Of a DNA stretch of 64,000 nucleotides, positions 42,675-51,039 are shown piece by piece. Each line of letters starts with the position of its first letter. Positions within the stretch are counted from its first letter, which is position 1. This DNA comes from an uncultured bacterium (GTDB lineage: Bacteria; Pseudomonadota; Alphaproteobacteria; Rhodospirillales; Rhodospirillaceae). Below the pieces are notes generated by a model. The model ran no database searches, was not told where the DNA came from, and saw nothing but the letters and a program-made list of their open reading frames with translations. The DNA lies in assembly GCA_903888485.1 (NCBI GenBank), contig CAISTS010000086.1, positions 1 to 64,000 on the forward strand, written 5' to 3'. A program made the translations under genes and the position numbers.

Positions 42675-44132
42675 TCAACGCCGCTGCGTGATGGCGTCGA
42701 CGCGGTCGGGTGCGCCGTCGCCGGACTGTTCGCCCAGCGCGCGCACTTCGATGCGCGTTGAGTCGATGCCGGCGGCGAGGAGCTGTTTGCGCACGTTCAC
42801 GGCGCGCTCCAGCGAAAGGCGGCGCGAGCGGCTGACGCTCTTCTCCGGGTCCGAGGCGAAAGCCAGGAGCTGCACGCGCAGCGCCGCATCGGCTTTCATG
42901 CGCGTCGCAAGCGCCTGCAAGCCGTTCGTCGCAGCCGCGGGAACGTCCGGTTCGCCGATCGCGAATGAGATCGTGAAGGTATCGGGCGCAGGCGGCATCG
43001 GCGTCGCCTTGGGCGGCGGCAACGATGCGGTCTGAGTCTCGGCGGGCTTGGCGGCCTCAACCGGCGCGGCGGGCTTCACCTCAGCGGGTGTAGCGGGCGG
43101 CGGCAATGAAGCGACCTTGGCCTCCGCCGCCGGTGCAGGCGGCGTCAGCAGCGAGCGCGGTGCGCCAGCTGACGGCGCCGCGGGGGCCGGCGGAGCTGCG
43201 GCAGGAGCGGCAGCGGGCGGCGGCGCGGATGCAGTCACAGTCGGTGTGGCAGGCTTGGCCGCTGGCGCGGGTGGCGGCGTAACGGGTGCCGCCGCTTTAG
43301 GTGCGGGCGCTGGCGCGGGTGCAGGCGGCGCCGCCTTGGCCTGTTGCGTGGGCGCCGGTGGCGGCGCGGCCGCTGGCGGTGCAGCCGGTTTGGCAGGGGG
43401 CGGTTCGACTTTTGCCTGAGCAGGCGGTCGTGCGGCCGGGGCCGGCGCCGCGGGCGCAGCAGCCTTCGGCGCGGGTGGTGCAGGTGTTGGCGCGGCGGGT
43501 GGCGGCGCTTTCGCTTGCTGGACTGGAGCAGGCGGTGTCGCAGGCGCGGCGGCTTTCGGCGCGGGCGGTGCTGCGGGTGCAGCTGCTTTTGGCGCAGGCG
43601 GCGGCGCAGCGGGCGTTTCAACTTTCGCCGGTGCAGGAGCAGGGGCCTCGGCAGCCGGTTTCGGCGCAGGCGGCGTCGGCTTGGCCGACGGCTCCACTTT
43701 CGCCATTTGCACCGGCTTCGCAGCCGGCGCGACGGGTTGGAGATCGGTCACACGTACGCCCGGCGGCGGACGCAAACGGACCAGAGCAATGTTGCCGACG
43801 TTATTCATACGGGTGCCCGGCGGGATCAGCACGGGCGCAACGCCGTTAGGCGGACGCAGCACGATCGTCTCATTGCCTGGCGCGACCCGGAGCGGTAGAC
43901 GGCCAGGCGCTTGGCCCGGGCCGGGAACCAACAGATTCTGAGTGCGCGGGGCGAGCGCGTCGAGCGCGCCCAGATCAACCGACACGCTACCCTGGGTGCG
44001 CACGGCCTTAGCCGCGACGGCAGGCTTCTTGACCCCATCGGCCCAAGCAGACGCGCCAACGGCCAGCGACAGCACGGTCAACACACCGCTCGCCGCCAGG
44101 AACACGCCACGCTGCCGCGTCTTGTTTGCCAC
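42675..44132 (-). CDS. Exported OmpA-family protein with long Pro/Ala-rich linker
   Basis: 485 residues from a GTG (44132) with GGAG 8 nt upstream. The signal peptide (about 1-31) ends SAWA. A first domain (about 40-135) contains FLLVPGPG-like and PGTRMNNVGNIALVRL pieces. Residues about 140-375 are almost only Pro, Ala and Lys in PPAP-type repeats. A C-terminal OmpA-like domain (about 385-480) has FTISFAIG, AFASDPEKSVSRSRRLSLER and RVDAITQRR. It should span the periplasm and bind the cell wall. It lies 57 nt upstream of the MotA-like gene on the same strand and is probably part of that module. Confidence 0.8.
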   Translation of the reverse strand: MANKTRQRGVFLAASGVLTVLSLAVGASAWADGVKKPAVAAKAVRTQGSVSVDLGALDALAPRTQNLLVPGPGQAPGRLPLRVAPGNETIVLRPPNGVAPVLIPPGTRMNNVGNIALVRLRPPPGVRVTDLQPVAPAAKPVQMAKVEPSAKPTPPAPKPAAEAPAPAPAKVETPAAPPPAPKAAAPAAPPAPKAAAPATPPAPVQQAKAPPPAAPTPAPPAPKAAAPAAPAPAARPPAQAKVEPPPAKPAAPPAAAPPPAPTQQAKAAPPAPAPAPAPKAAAPVTPPPAPAAKPATPTVTASAPPPAAAPAAAPPAPAAPSAGAPRSLLTPPAPAAEAKVASLPPPATPAEVKPAAPVEAAKPAETQTASLPPPKATPMPPAPDTFTISFAIGEPDVPAAATNGLQALATRMKADAALRVQLLAFASDPEKSVSRSRRLSLERAVNVRKQLLAAGIDSTRIEVRALGEQSGDGAPDRVDAITQRR

Positions 44133-44282
44133 CTGTCTCTCCGCCCGATGATGGTCTCTTTGAATCGTGCAAAGCCCTTGAAATCTCGCAGCTTTGCGCG
44201 AATTCCCCGGCCATAAACCTACAACAGGCCGTTCGCTTCGCACAACGACATTGAACTAGGGAGATTAAGCGAAGGGTAACGC

Positions 44283-45098
44283 CTATTTCGCCGGGGTGGC
44301 CGGCGCCGGGCCTGCGTCGATCAGGTCCAAAAGTTGCTTATGTAACTTGGGGTTAGCGGCTACGACGTTGCCGGTGAAGACAACATTCTTGCCGCCATTG
44401 GGCTCGGTGATGTAACCGCCCGCTTCGCGCACCAGCAAAAGGCCCGCGGCAACGTCCCAGGGCTGGAGGCCCATCTCCCAGAAGCCGTCGACGCGGCCCG
44501 CGGCGACGTAGGCCAGATCGAGCGAGGCCGCGCCGAAGCGCCGCGTACCTGCCACTTCACCCATGACGCGTTCGAGTTGCTTGAGGAAAGGCTTATGACC
44601 AGGCCGGCCGTGGAAGGGAATGCCAGTCGCGATCAGGCAGTCGGTCATGCGGCTGCGCGAGGAGACCCTGAGGCGCTTATCGTTGAGGAACGCGCCTTTG
44701 CCTTTCTCGGCGTAATACATCTCGTCGACGATGGGGCTGTAGACGAGGCCCGCGATGATTTCACCGTCCATCTCAAGCGCGATGGAAATGGCGAAGTGCG
44801 GGATGCCGTGCAGGAAATTGGTGGTGCCGTCGATGGGATCGATGATCCATCGATGGTGCCCGTCCTCACCTTTGACCTCGCCGGCTTCTTCAAGCAGGAA
44901 GCCGAAGCGCGGGCGCGCCTTGAAAAGCTCGGCGCGAATGGTTTTTTCGGCACGCAGGTCGGCGGCGGAAACGTAGTCGCTAGGGCCCTTTTGCGAAACC
45001 TGAAGCTGTTCGATCTCGCCGAAGTCGCGCTTGAGTGCCTTGGCCGCTTTCTGGGCGGCCCCCGTCATTACTGTCCAAAGGGCCGATCGTAGCGCCAT
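44283..45098 (-). CDS. suhB: Inositol monophosphatase family protein (SuhB type)
   Basis: 271 residues. Mg-binding motifs are EEAGEV, IIDPIDGTTNFLHG and the late GLQPWDVAAGLLLVREAGG, all intact. Hydrolyses inositol-1-phosphate or similar sugar phosphates; SuhB also helps rRNA antitermination in some bacteria. Start 9 nt after the efp stop. It could equally be named a generic IMPase. Confidence 0.92.
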   Translation of the reverse strand: MALRSALWTVMTGAAQKAAKALKRDFGEIEQLQVSQKGPSDYVSAADLRAEKTIRAELFKARPRFGFLLEEAGEVKGEDGHHRWIIDPIDGTTNFLHGIPHFAISIALEMDGEIIAGLVYSPIVDEMYYAEKGKGAFLNDKRLRVSSRSRMTDCLIATGIPFHGRPGHKPFLKQLERVMGEVAGTRRFGAASLDLAYVAAGRVDGFWEMGLQPWDVAAGLLLVREAGGYITEPNGGKNVVFTGNVVAANPKLHKQLLDLIDAGPAPATPAK

Positions 45099-45107
45099 GT
45101 GTTGGCC

Positions 45108-45671
45108 CTACTTCGCGCGTTCGACGTAGGACGTATCTTCGGTGTTGACGACGATTTTGGTGCCGGCTTCGATGAACGGCGGGATCAGGACCTTGAGGCC
45201 GTTCTCGAGCAAGCCCGGCTTGTAAGACGAGGCGGCGGTCTGGCCCTTCACGACAGGGTCGGCTTCGACCACGGTCAGGATCACGGTGCCCGGCAGCTTC
45301 ACGCCCACCGGCTTGCCTTCGATGAAGTTGACCGAGACTTCCATGTTGTCCTGCAGGAACGCGACCTGTTCGCCGACCAACTCGGCGGTGAGGCTGAACT
45401 GGTCGAAGGTCGCGCTGTCCATGAAGGTCAGCATGTCGCCTTCGCGAAATAGGTAGGTGCAATCGATCTCGCGCACGTCCAGGCGCTCGACCGTGTCAGC
45501 GGTGCGCCAACGTCCCTGGCTTTTATTGCCGCCCGCGATGTCGCGCATTTCGACCTGCATGAAGGCGCCGCCCTTGCCGGGCTGGACGACCTGGTTCTTA
45601 AGCACCAGCCATTGCTTGCCTTCGTGGTCGAGAACCATGCCGGGACGAATGGAGTTGGCTGAAATCTTCAT
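45108..45671 (-). CDS. efp: Elongation factor P
   Basis: A 187-residue three-domain factor that relieves ribosome stalling at Pro-Pro. Family marks are KISANSIRPGMVL, QPGKGGAF and VVEADPVVKGQTA. K33 in PGKGGA is the lysine that EpmA modifies, which fits the epmA gene in divergent orientation at 45801. ATG 45671 matches the family start; the longer frame to 45749 does not. The Pro-rich proteins of this window are likely EF-P clients. Confidence 0.96.
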   Translation of the reverse strand: MKISANSIRPGMVLDHEGKQWLVLKNQVVQPGKGGAFMQVEMRDIAGGNKSQGRWRTADTVERLDVREIDCTYLFREGDMLTFMDSATFDQFSLTAELVGEQVAFLQDNMEVSVNFIEGKPVGVKLPGTVILTVVEADPVVKGQTAASSYKPGLLENGLKVLIPPFIEAGTKIVVNTEDTSYVERAK

Positions 45672-45800
45672 AGGGAAAAGCGCCTGTTTTCGCTGGTTTT
45701 GTAGTGGGAAATCGCGCGCGCTTGTATCAGGTTGGTTCCCGAGAGGCAACCGGCGGCGAAGGCCCTTGGTGGCCCCCGAGCAATGGTCTAACAGGACTTC

Positions 45801-46880
45801 ATGACCGAAGCCCGTACCCCCTTACAAAACCAGTGGTGGCATCCCGACAGCCTGGCCAGGCGCCGGCCGTTCCTGGACGCCCGCCGGGCGGTGACCAAGG
45901 CCACGCACGCCTACTTCCAAGCCGAAGGCTTTGTCGAGGTCGAGACCCCGGCGGTGCAGGTCTCGCCCGGGGTGGAGCGCCATATCCAGCCCTTCGCGAC
46001 GACCCTACGCGAGCCCCTCAGCCAGACCGGCCAGCCCCGTTACCTGCATACATCGCCCGAGTTCGCCATGAAGAAGCTGCTGGCGGGCGGGATGAATAAG
46101 ATCGTGCAGATGTGCCACGTCTGGCGCGACGGCGAACGCACGGCGCTCCACCATCCCGAGTTCACCATGCTCGAATGGTACCGGGCGGGCGTGGACTACA
46201 CCTCACTGATGACGGATTGCGAGGCGCTGCTGCGCGGCGCCGCCAAGGCCGCCGAACGCACATTGCAGGACGGCGTGATGCTGCGCTGGCAGGGTCGCAC
46301 CTGCGATCCACTGAAGCCGGCCGAGCGCTTGACGGTGCAGAACGCTTTCGCGCGATATGCCGGCCTCGACCTCCTCGCCACCATCGACAATCCCGCCGAC
46401 CTTGCGCCGCCCCCGGACAAACTTCGCGCTGCGGCGCGCGGGGCAGGGCTGCACGTGAGCGATAGCGATACCTGGGAGGATGTGTTCTTCCGCGTCATGC
46501 TGGAACGCATCGAGCCCGCGCTGGGAGAGGGCGCGCCGACGATCCTGTGCGAGTATCCGGCCAATCTCGCCGCGCTCGCACGGCGAAAGTCCGGCGATCC
46601 GCGCGTGGCTGAACGTTTCGAGCTTTACGCCTGCGGCGTCGAGCTTGCCAATGCCTACTCCGAACTCACCGACGGCGCCGAGCAGCGCGCGCGCTTCGCC
46701 CACGACCGCGCCCTGTTCACGTCGCTCTATGGTGCAGCGCCGCCCGTCGATGAGGATTTCCTAGCGGCCATTGAATTGCTGCCGGCCTGCGCCGGCGCGG
46801 CGCTTGGATTCGACCGGCTGGTGATGCTGGCGTCCGGTGCGGCCGAGATCACCGACGTATTGTGGGCGCCGGTGGCTTAG
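45801..46880 (+). CDS. epmA: EF-P lysine aminoacyl ligase EpmA (PoxA/GenX)
   Basis: A 359-residue protein homologous to the catalytic core of lysyl-tRNA synthetase without the anticodon domain. Class II motifs: motif 2 HVWRDGERTALHHPEFTMLEWY and motif 3 GAALGFDRLVML. It attaches a (beta-)lysine to EF-P Lys33. Divergent from efp with about 130 bp between. The EpmB lysine aminomutase, which supplies beta-lysine, is not in this window. Confidence 0.95.
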   Translation: MTEARTPLQNQWWHPDSLARRRPFLDARRAVTKATHAYFQAEGFVEVETPAVQVSPGVERHIQPFATTLREPLSQTGQPRYLHTSPEFAMKKLLAGGMNKIVQMCHVWRDGERTALHHPEFTMLEWYRAGVDYTSLMTDCEALLRGAAKAAERTLQDGVMLRWQGRTCDPLKPAERLTVQNAFARYAGLDLLATIDNPADLAPPPDKLRAAARGAGLHVSDSDTWEDVFFRVMLERIEPALGEGAPTILCEYPANLAALARRKSGDPRVAERFELYACGVELANAYSELTDGAEQRARFAHDRALFTSLYGAAPPVDEDFLAAIELLPACAGAALGFDRLVMLASGAAEITDVLWAPVA

Positions 46881-48165
46881 TTACTCCGCTTCCACGACGT
46901 AAGCTGGGATCGCTTCGATCTGGTACGCCGCCGAGATTTCCATATTCTGGCCGGTCTTGGGATCGGGGCTCGCGTCCGCGTGCTTCTTCAGCATGACGTA
47001 GAAGGTCGCGGTATCGAGCGCATTGCCGGTCTCGTTGCCGGCGCCGGGCAGGGCCATGCTGCCGTAGATATCCATCCACGGCTGATAGCCGCCCAGCACC
47101 GCATCGGCGGTGCCGTCCGGCTTGCCTTCGATGCGGCCGCGCCCGCCGATGTAGTCCATGTAGATCTTGTTGCGGTCTTCTTCGGTGAGCGACTTGCTGC
47201 CGGGGATCGAGCGCCTGTTGGCGCGAGAAGGCGAGCAGCCGCTGCGTGAGCTGCGCGCCGCGCTTGGCCCCTTCGACGGCATTGTCCAGGAACCTGAGGA
47301 TGTTGGTATCACCGGCTTTCAGTCGCTTTCGGGCGATATCCAGCGCGCCGATCACCACCGCCAGCATGTTGTTGAAGTCGTGCGCGACCCCTCCGGTCAG
47401 CTGGCCGACGGCTTCCATTTTCTGCGCCTGACGCAGTTGCAGCTCGACCGCTTCGCGCTCGTGCACTTCAGTCTTGAGGCGTTCATGGGAAGCGGCGAGG
47501 GCGGCATGACCGGTCTCGATCTCGCGCCGTCGCCGCGTGGCCTCGACAATGTTGAGCGATCCGAAGACCACAGCGAAGAAAAGCGTGACGATCGCCAGAA
47601 CCTGGACAATGGTCGCGGTGCGCTCGCTCTGGTCCTGACGCTCGCCCAGCAGTCGGTCTTCCTCGGCGATCATGGCCATGATCAAGCCGTTCACTTGATC
47701 GGCAGCGGCCTTGGTTTCTCCGGTGATCGCTTTCAACGCCGCGGCCTGGCCCTGCAACCGGAAAATGTCGATGCGGTTCTGCAAGGTTGGCAGCAGGCGT
47801 GACGTGAGCGGCTTTATCTTGGCAAGATATTGGTGCTGTACGGGATTGTCGTCCGTCAGCTTCTCCACATTGGCGACATGCAGCGGCAGCATGTCTCTGG
47901 CGCGGGTGAAGGGCTCGAGGTATTCGTCGCGGCCGGTGATCAGGAAGCCGCGCATGCCGGTTTCGGCCTCAAAGAGGGCAAGGCGCGTGGCGGTCAGGGC
48001 CTCCTTAACCTCCATGGTGTGTCCGACAATGGCATGGTCGTCGCGCTGGGCGTTCACGAGAAAACTGAGCGCAATGCCGACGACGATCAGCAGCGCAAAG
48101 GCGATGACCATGGGATGCGTCAGCCGCCGGACCGATTGCTCCAACAAACGCAAAGGTATTCCCAA
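46881..48165 (-). pseudogene. Chimeric, frame-broken CHASE3 sensor kinase
   Basis: From 48165 the frame encodes a membrane helix (about 18-37), a CHASE3-type sensor (with FEAETGMRGFLITGRDEYL), a second helix (about 187-208), a coiled linker and a HisKA domain with GGVAHDFNNMLAV. At about residue 325 (near 47190-47205), just after LLAFSRQQALDP, kinase homology stops. The frame degrades into Arg/His/Pro-rich shadow sequence running to 46849, inside epmA. A different frame becomes coding from there to TAA 46881-46883: SLTEEDRNKIYMDYIGGRG on to AYVVEAE, an unrelated acidic C-terminus of unknown family. The ATPase domain is absent. A deletion that joined two genes out of frame explains this. Confidence 0.7.
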
Positions 48166-48183
48166 GGCTGTGAAGCCCCGAAC

Positions 48184-48825
48184 TTACCGCAAGCGCTGGA
48201 GGATTTCATTGAATTCCCGCACGGCCTGGGCTGGCCCTCGCGGGTGTTTCCAAACCCCGCCGCATACGGCGATGAAGTCGGCGCCGGCGCGCACCACAGG
48301 TTCGCAGTTCTCGACGGTGATGCCGCCGATGGCGACGCAAGGCACGTTGGTTGTCTCGCTCCAGATTTCGAGGATCTCGAGGTCGGCGGGTGTGGTGTTG
48401 TCCTTGGTGCCGGACGGGAAAAACGCACCGAAGGCGACGTAGTCGGCGCCCGCCTCGGCGACTTCCATGGCGAGGTGGCGCGAGTCCTTGCACGTCACAC
48501 CGACGGCCGCGTTCGGTCCGACGATGGCGCGCGCTTCTTCGTAACTGGCGTCCTCGGGTCCGACGTGCACGCCATCGCATTTGAGGTCGCGCGCGAGGTC
48601 GGGGCGGTCGTTCAGGATGAAAGCGACGTCGTGTGCATGACACACCGGCAACAGCTTTCGGCCCAAGGCAAAGATTACGTCGTCATCGACGCCTTTAAGG
48701 CGCAGTTGCACCGAGGCGACGTCGCCAGCGGCAAGTGTCTCGTCCAATAACGCGGCGAACGCACGCCCGTCCGGAATCTCGGATGGTGTGATGAGATAGA
48801 GTCTGCACCCGTCTGGGGAAGCCAT
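48184..48825 (-). CDS. thiE: Thiamine-phosphate synthase
   Basis: A 213-residue TIM barrel joining HMP-pyrophosphate and thiazole phosphate to make thiamine phosphate. Seen: VQLRLKG, FILNDRPDLA, DGVHVGPEDA, VGVTCKDS and a phosphate loop GGITVENCEP. VTCKDS takes the place of the more common VSxHS, still within family variation. No other thi genes are nearby. Confidence 0.92.
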   Translation of the reverse strand: MASPDGCRLYLITPSEIPDGRAFAALLDETLAAGDVASVQLRLKGVDDDVIFALGRKLLPVCHAHDVAFILNDRPDLARDLKCDGVHVGPEDASYEEARAIVGPNAAVGVTCKDSRHLAMEVAEAGADYVAFGAFFPSGTKDNTTPADLEILEIWSETTNVPCVAIGGITVENCEPVVRAGADFIAVCGGVWKHPRGPAQAVREFNEILQRLR

Positions 48826-48848
48826 TGGCGTCCGATCACGTAAAAATC

Positions 48849-48959
48849 GTCATCCCGGACAAGCCCTGCGAAGCAGCAGGGCGGGATCCGGGACCCATTT
48901 TGCCACCAACGCCGCTTCCGTGCGGAGGAGCGGTGGATCCCCGCCTTCGCGGGGATGAC
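48849..48959. repeat. Palindromic dispersed-type repeat (REP/MITE-like)
   Basis: A 111-bp unit between fbaB and thiE bounded by GTCATCCCG and GGGGATGAC. It contains two hairpins: TCCCGGA with ATCCGGGA enclosing CCCTGC/GCAGGG, and CCCCGC-cttc-GCGGGG. The wording GTCATCCCGGAC...GGGGATGAC is typical of short dispersed repeats in alphaproteobacteria. Only one copy is in this window, so dispersal is inferred. Confidence 0.75.
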
Positions 48960-48974
48960 ACCGTGTTGTGGCTG

Positions 48975-49907
48975 TTACTCTTCCTTGCCCTTGTAGATGT
49001 CGATCAGCTTGCCGAGGAGGTTCATGGCCTCGGGCAGGGGGCGCTGGAAGGCGTTGCGCCCGACGATGGAGCCGTTGCCGCCGCCGTCGCGGATGGCCTT
49101 GGCTTCGTCGTACAGCGCCTCTTCGCCTTTCTTGGCGCCGCCCGAGAACACCACGATGCGGCGTCCGCCGAAGCAGCTCTGCACGATGTGGCCGACACGC
49201 TGGGTCAGCGTGCCGCGCGGGATGTTATGGGCTTCGTAGACCTTCTTGGCTTCGCCAGCTTCGAGGTAGTCGGTCGGCAGCTTCACTTTGATGATGTGCG
49301 CGCCCATGAGGGCGGCCATGTGGGCGGCGTAGGCGATAACGTCAAAGCCCGTCTCGCCTTCCTTGGTGACGAACTTGCCGCGCGGATAGGACCAGACGAC
49401 GACGGCCAAGCCAGCATCCTTGGCTTCGGCGGTCAGCTCGCGCAGGTCGTTCATCATGTCATAAGCATTCGCAGAGCCCGGGTAGATCGTATAGCCGATG
49501 GCCGAGCAGCCGAGGCGGAGCGCATCCTGCACGCCGGCGGTGATCGCCTGCACCGGGCCGTCCTTTTCGCCGTTGAGCGAGTTGGCGCTGTTGACCTTGA
49601 GGATGGTAGGGACGGCGCCTGCGAAGGTGTCGGCGCCGTCCTCGATCATGCCCAGCGGTGCGGCGAAGGCCGAAAGGCCCGCATCGACGGCGAGCTGCCA
49701 GTGGTAATGGGGCTCATAGCCCGGCGGATTGGGCGCGAAGCTGCGGGCGGGCCCGTGCTCGAAACCTTGGTCGACGGGCAGGATCACCAGCTTGCCCGAG
49801 CCGCCCAGTCGGCCCTGCATCAGGATGCGGGCGAGGTTGGCTTTAGTGCCGGGATTGTCGCTCTCGTAGTTCGACAGAATCTTCTTCACCCGGGGTGTGA
49901 TCTTCAT
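48975..49907 (-). CDS. fbaB: Class I fructose-bisphosphate aldolase (DhnA/FbaB type)
   Basis: A 310-residue TIM barrel cleaving fructose-1,6-bisphosphate. It shows ILPVDQGFEHGPARSF at the start, the Schiff-base Lys in HIIKVKLPTDY and the phosphate site FSGGAKKG. The archaeal-type class I aldolases used by many proteobacteria have the same layout. Single gene; the palindromic repeat lies just past its stop. Confidence 0.94.
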   Translation of the reverse strand: MKITPRVKKILSNYESDNPGTKANLARILMQGRLGGSGKLVILPVDQGFEHGPARSFAPNPPGYEPHYHWQLAVDAGLSAFAAPLGMIEDGADTFAGAVPTILKVNSANSLNGEKDGPVQAITAGVQDALRLGCSAIGYTIYPGSANAYDMMNDLRELTAEAKDAGLAVVVWSYPRGKFVTKEGETGFDVIAYAAHMAALMGAHIIKVKLPTDYLEAGEAKKVYEAHNIPRGTLTQRVGHIVQSCFGGRRIVVFSGGAKKGEEALYDEAKAIRDGGGNGSIVGRNAFQRPLPEAMNLLGKLIDIYKGKEE

Positions 49908-50154
49908 GAGCGCGGCATCCCTTTTTCGATTCGATGTTCAGTGCTGACGTGCGGAGAGATTTAAGTCTGGCGAAACCGGCCTTGCGGCGTGACGGCAAAC
50001 GATAAAGTCCCCAAGAAGTTGCGGCGCATTTTGAGGTGAAGTGGTCGCCGGTTCACCGTCGAAAATGCCACCAATCCAGAATCCGTGGCGCGACATATAA
50101 AGGCCTGCTGGACGCTTGTGTAGAGACTTCATGACAACCCGTCTTTGAGTCGTG

Positions 50155-50183
50155 TTGACGCCGTCGGGACTCCTTTCTATGCT
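50155..50183 (+). promoter_or_regulatory. Sigma-70-type promoter of the DUF4164-zapA unit
   Basis: TTGACG (50155-50160), exactly 17 nt, then TATGCT (50178-50183). Transcription would begin near 50190, about 27 nt before the TTG chosen as start of the next gene. It is the only recognisable signal in the 309-base gap 49908-50216; the rest of that gap is the fbaB upstream region, where I see no clear promoter. Confidence 0.7.
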
Positions 50184-50216
50184 TCAAGCAGAATTCGAGG
50201 TTGGGGCGCTATTTCC

Positions 50217-50459
50217 TTGAAAGATAGTGATAACTACAAGCTGGCGCATGTTCAGAATGCACTTCAGCGCCTGGACAAGGCGTTGGTGCGCCTCGAGTCC
50301 GCCGCGGCTAAGCCGCCGCAGGCCGGCGAGGCGGCCCGCCTGGCCACTGAACTCGAACAGCTGACCCGCGCGCACGAGGGGCTGAAACAGGCCGCGGGCC
50401 GCGTTGCCGCCGGTCTCGACGCCGCCATTGGCCGCGTCCAAGCCACGCTCGAAGACTAG
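50217..50459 (+). CDS. DUF4164 family coiled-coil protein
   Basis: 80 residues forming one long helix pair: KLAHVQNALQRLDKALVRLE, a short Pro-Gln break and a second helix ending GRVQATLED. DUF4164 proteins precede zapA in alphaproteobacteria and may help the divisome. The start is uncertain: TTG 50217 is chosen because the promoter at 50155-50183 would exclude the earlier TTG at 50145. The next gene follows after 11 nt. Confidence 0.7.
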   Translation: MKDSDNYKLAHVQNALQRLDKALVRLESAAAKPPQAGEAARLATELEQLTRAHEGLKQAAGRVAAGLDAAIGRVQATLED

Positions 50460-50470
50460 GCGAGGGGCGG

Positions 50471-50812
50471 GTGGGACAGGTCTCGATCAACATCCGTGGG
50501 CGGGCCTACCAGATCGCCTGCGACGACGGCCAGGAAGCGCACCTCGCGCGCCTCGGTCGCTACCTCGACCAGCGTGCTGAGCAACTCGCCAAGTCCACCG
50601 GCTCGGTCAACGACGCGCTTTTGATGGTCATGGTTTCGCTCATGGTCGCCGATGAGTTGGCCGACATGACCGCCGAGATGGAAAACCACAACACCGCCAG
50701 CACAGCCGCAGCGCGCACGGCCCGGGAAAACGCGGAAAAGGAGACCGCGCGCGCCATCGACGGCTTGGCCGAACGAATTGAGCGTATTGCCGCGCGCCTC
50801 GAGGACACCTAA
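50471..50812 (+). CDS. zapA: Cell division protein ZapA
   Basis: 113 residues. The ZapA globular head shows QVSINIRGRAYQIACDDGQE and HLARLGRYLDQRAEQL; a C-terminal coiled coil of about 50 residues follows. ZapA cross-links FtsZ filaments at mid-cell. GTG start with GAGG close by. Sits in the conserved order DUF4164-zapA-6S RNA-5-FCL. Confidence 0.93.
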   Translation: MGQVSINIRGRAYQIACDDGQEAHLARLGRYLDQRAEQLAKSTGSVNDALLMVMVSLMVADELADMTAEMENHNTASTAAARTARENAEKETARAIDGLAERIERIAARLEDT

Positions 50813-50817
50813 GTTGA

Positions 50818-50986
50818 CCTTGGAGCTGCTGGACAGGTTAGGCCTTTGAACCCCCAGGGGCGATAATCGACTATGGGGAGCTGTCCCTTGCCGGTTTCCT
50901 TCGGGTTTCCGGTGAAACGGCGCCCACTTTTACCTGTGGTCCCATTGGCGGGTCACGCAAGGCCGACGGTTTCGGTGGCTCCACTT
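50818..50986 (+). ncRNA. ssrS: 6S RNA
   Basis: A non-coding gap between zapA and the 5-FCL gene, the standard place for 6S RNA. Closing stem TGGAGC (50821-50826) with GCTCCA (50978-50983). Between them are an internal GACAGGT...ACCTGT pair and the purine-rich single-stranded bubble around CGATAATCGACTATGGGG, which mimics an open promoter. The length, about 169 nt, is typical. It binds and holds sigma-70 RNA polymerase in stationary phase. Ends set by eye, accurate to a few bases. Confidence 0.82.
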
Positions 50987-51039
50987 TTCCTTCCGGGGGC
51001 TCTAGGCTTTGTCTCGTTGAGTACGTTACGGCGGTGGCC

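Noticed and set aside
46849-46880. Kinase C-terminus overlapping the end of epmA
   Set aside because: The frame beyond about 47200 is Arg/His-rich shadow sequence; the coding signal has moved to another frame that stops at 46881.
50145-50216. Longer N-terminus for the DUF4164 protein from TTG 50145
   Set aside because: A good promoter (50155-50183, 17-nt spacer) lies inside it, and the extra residues do not fit the helical family.
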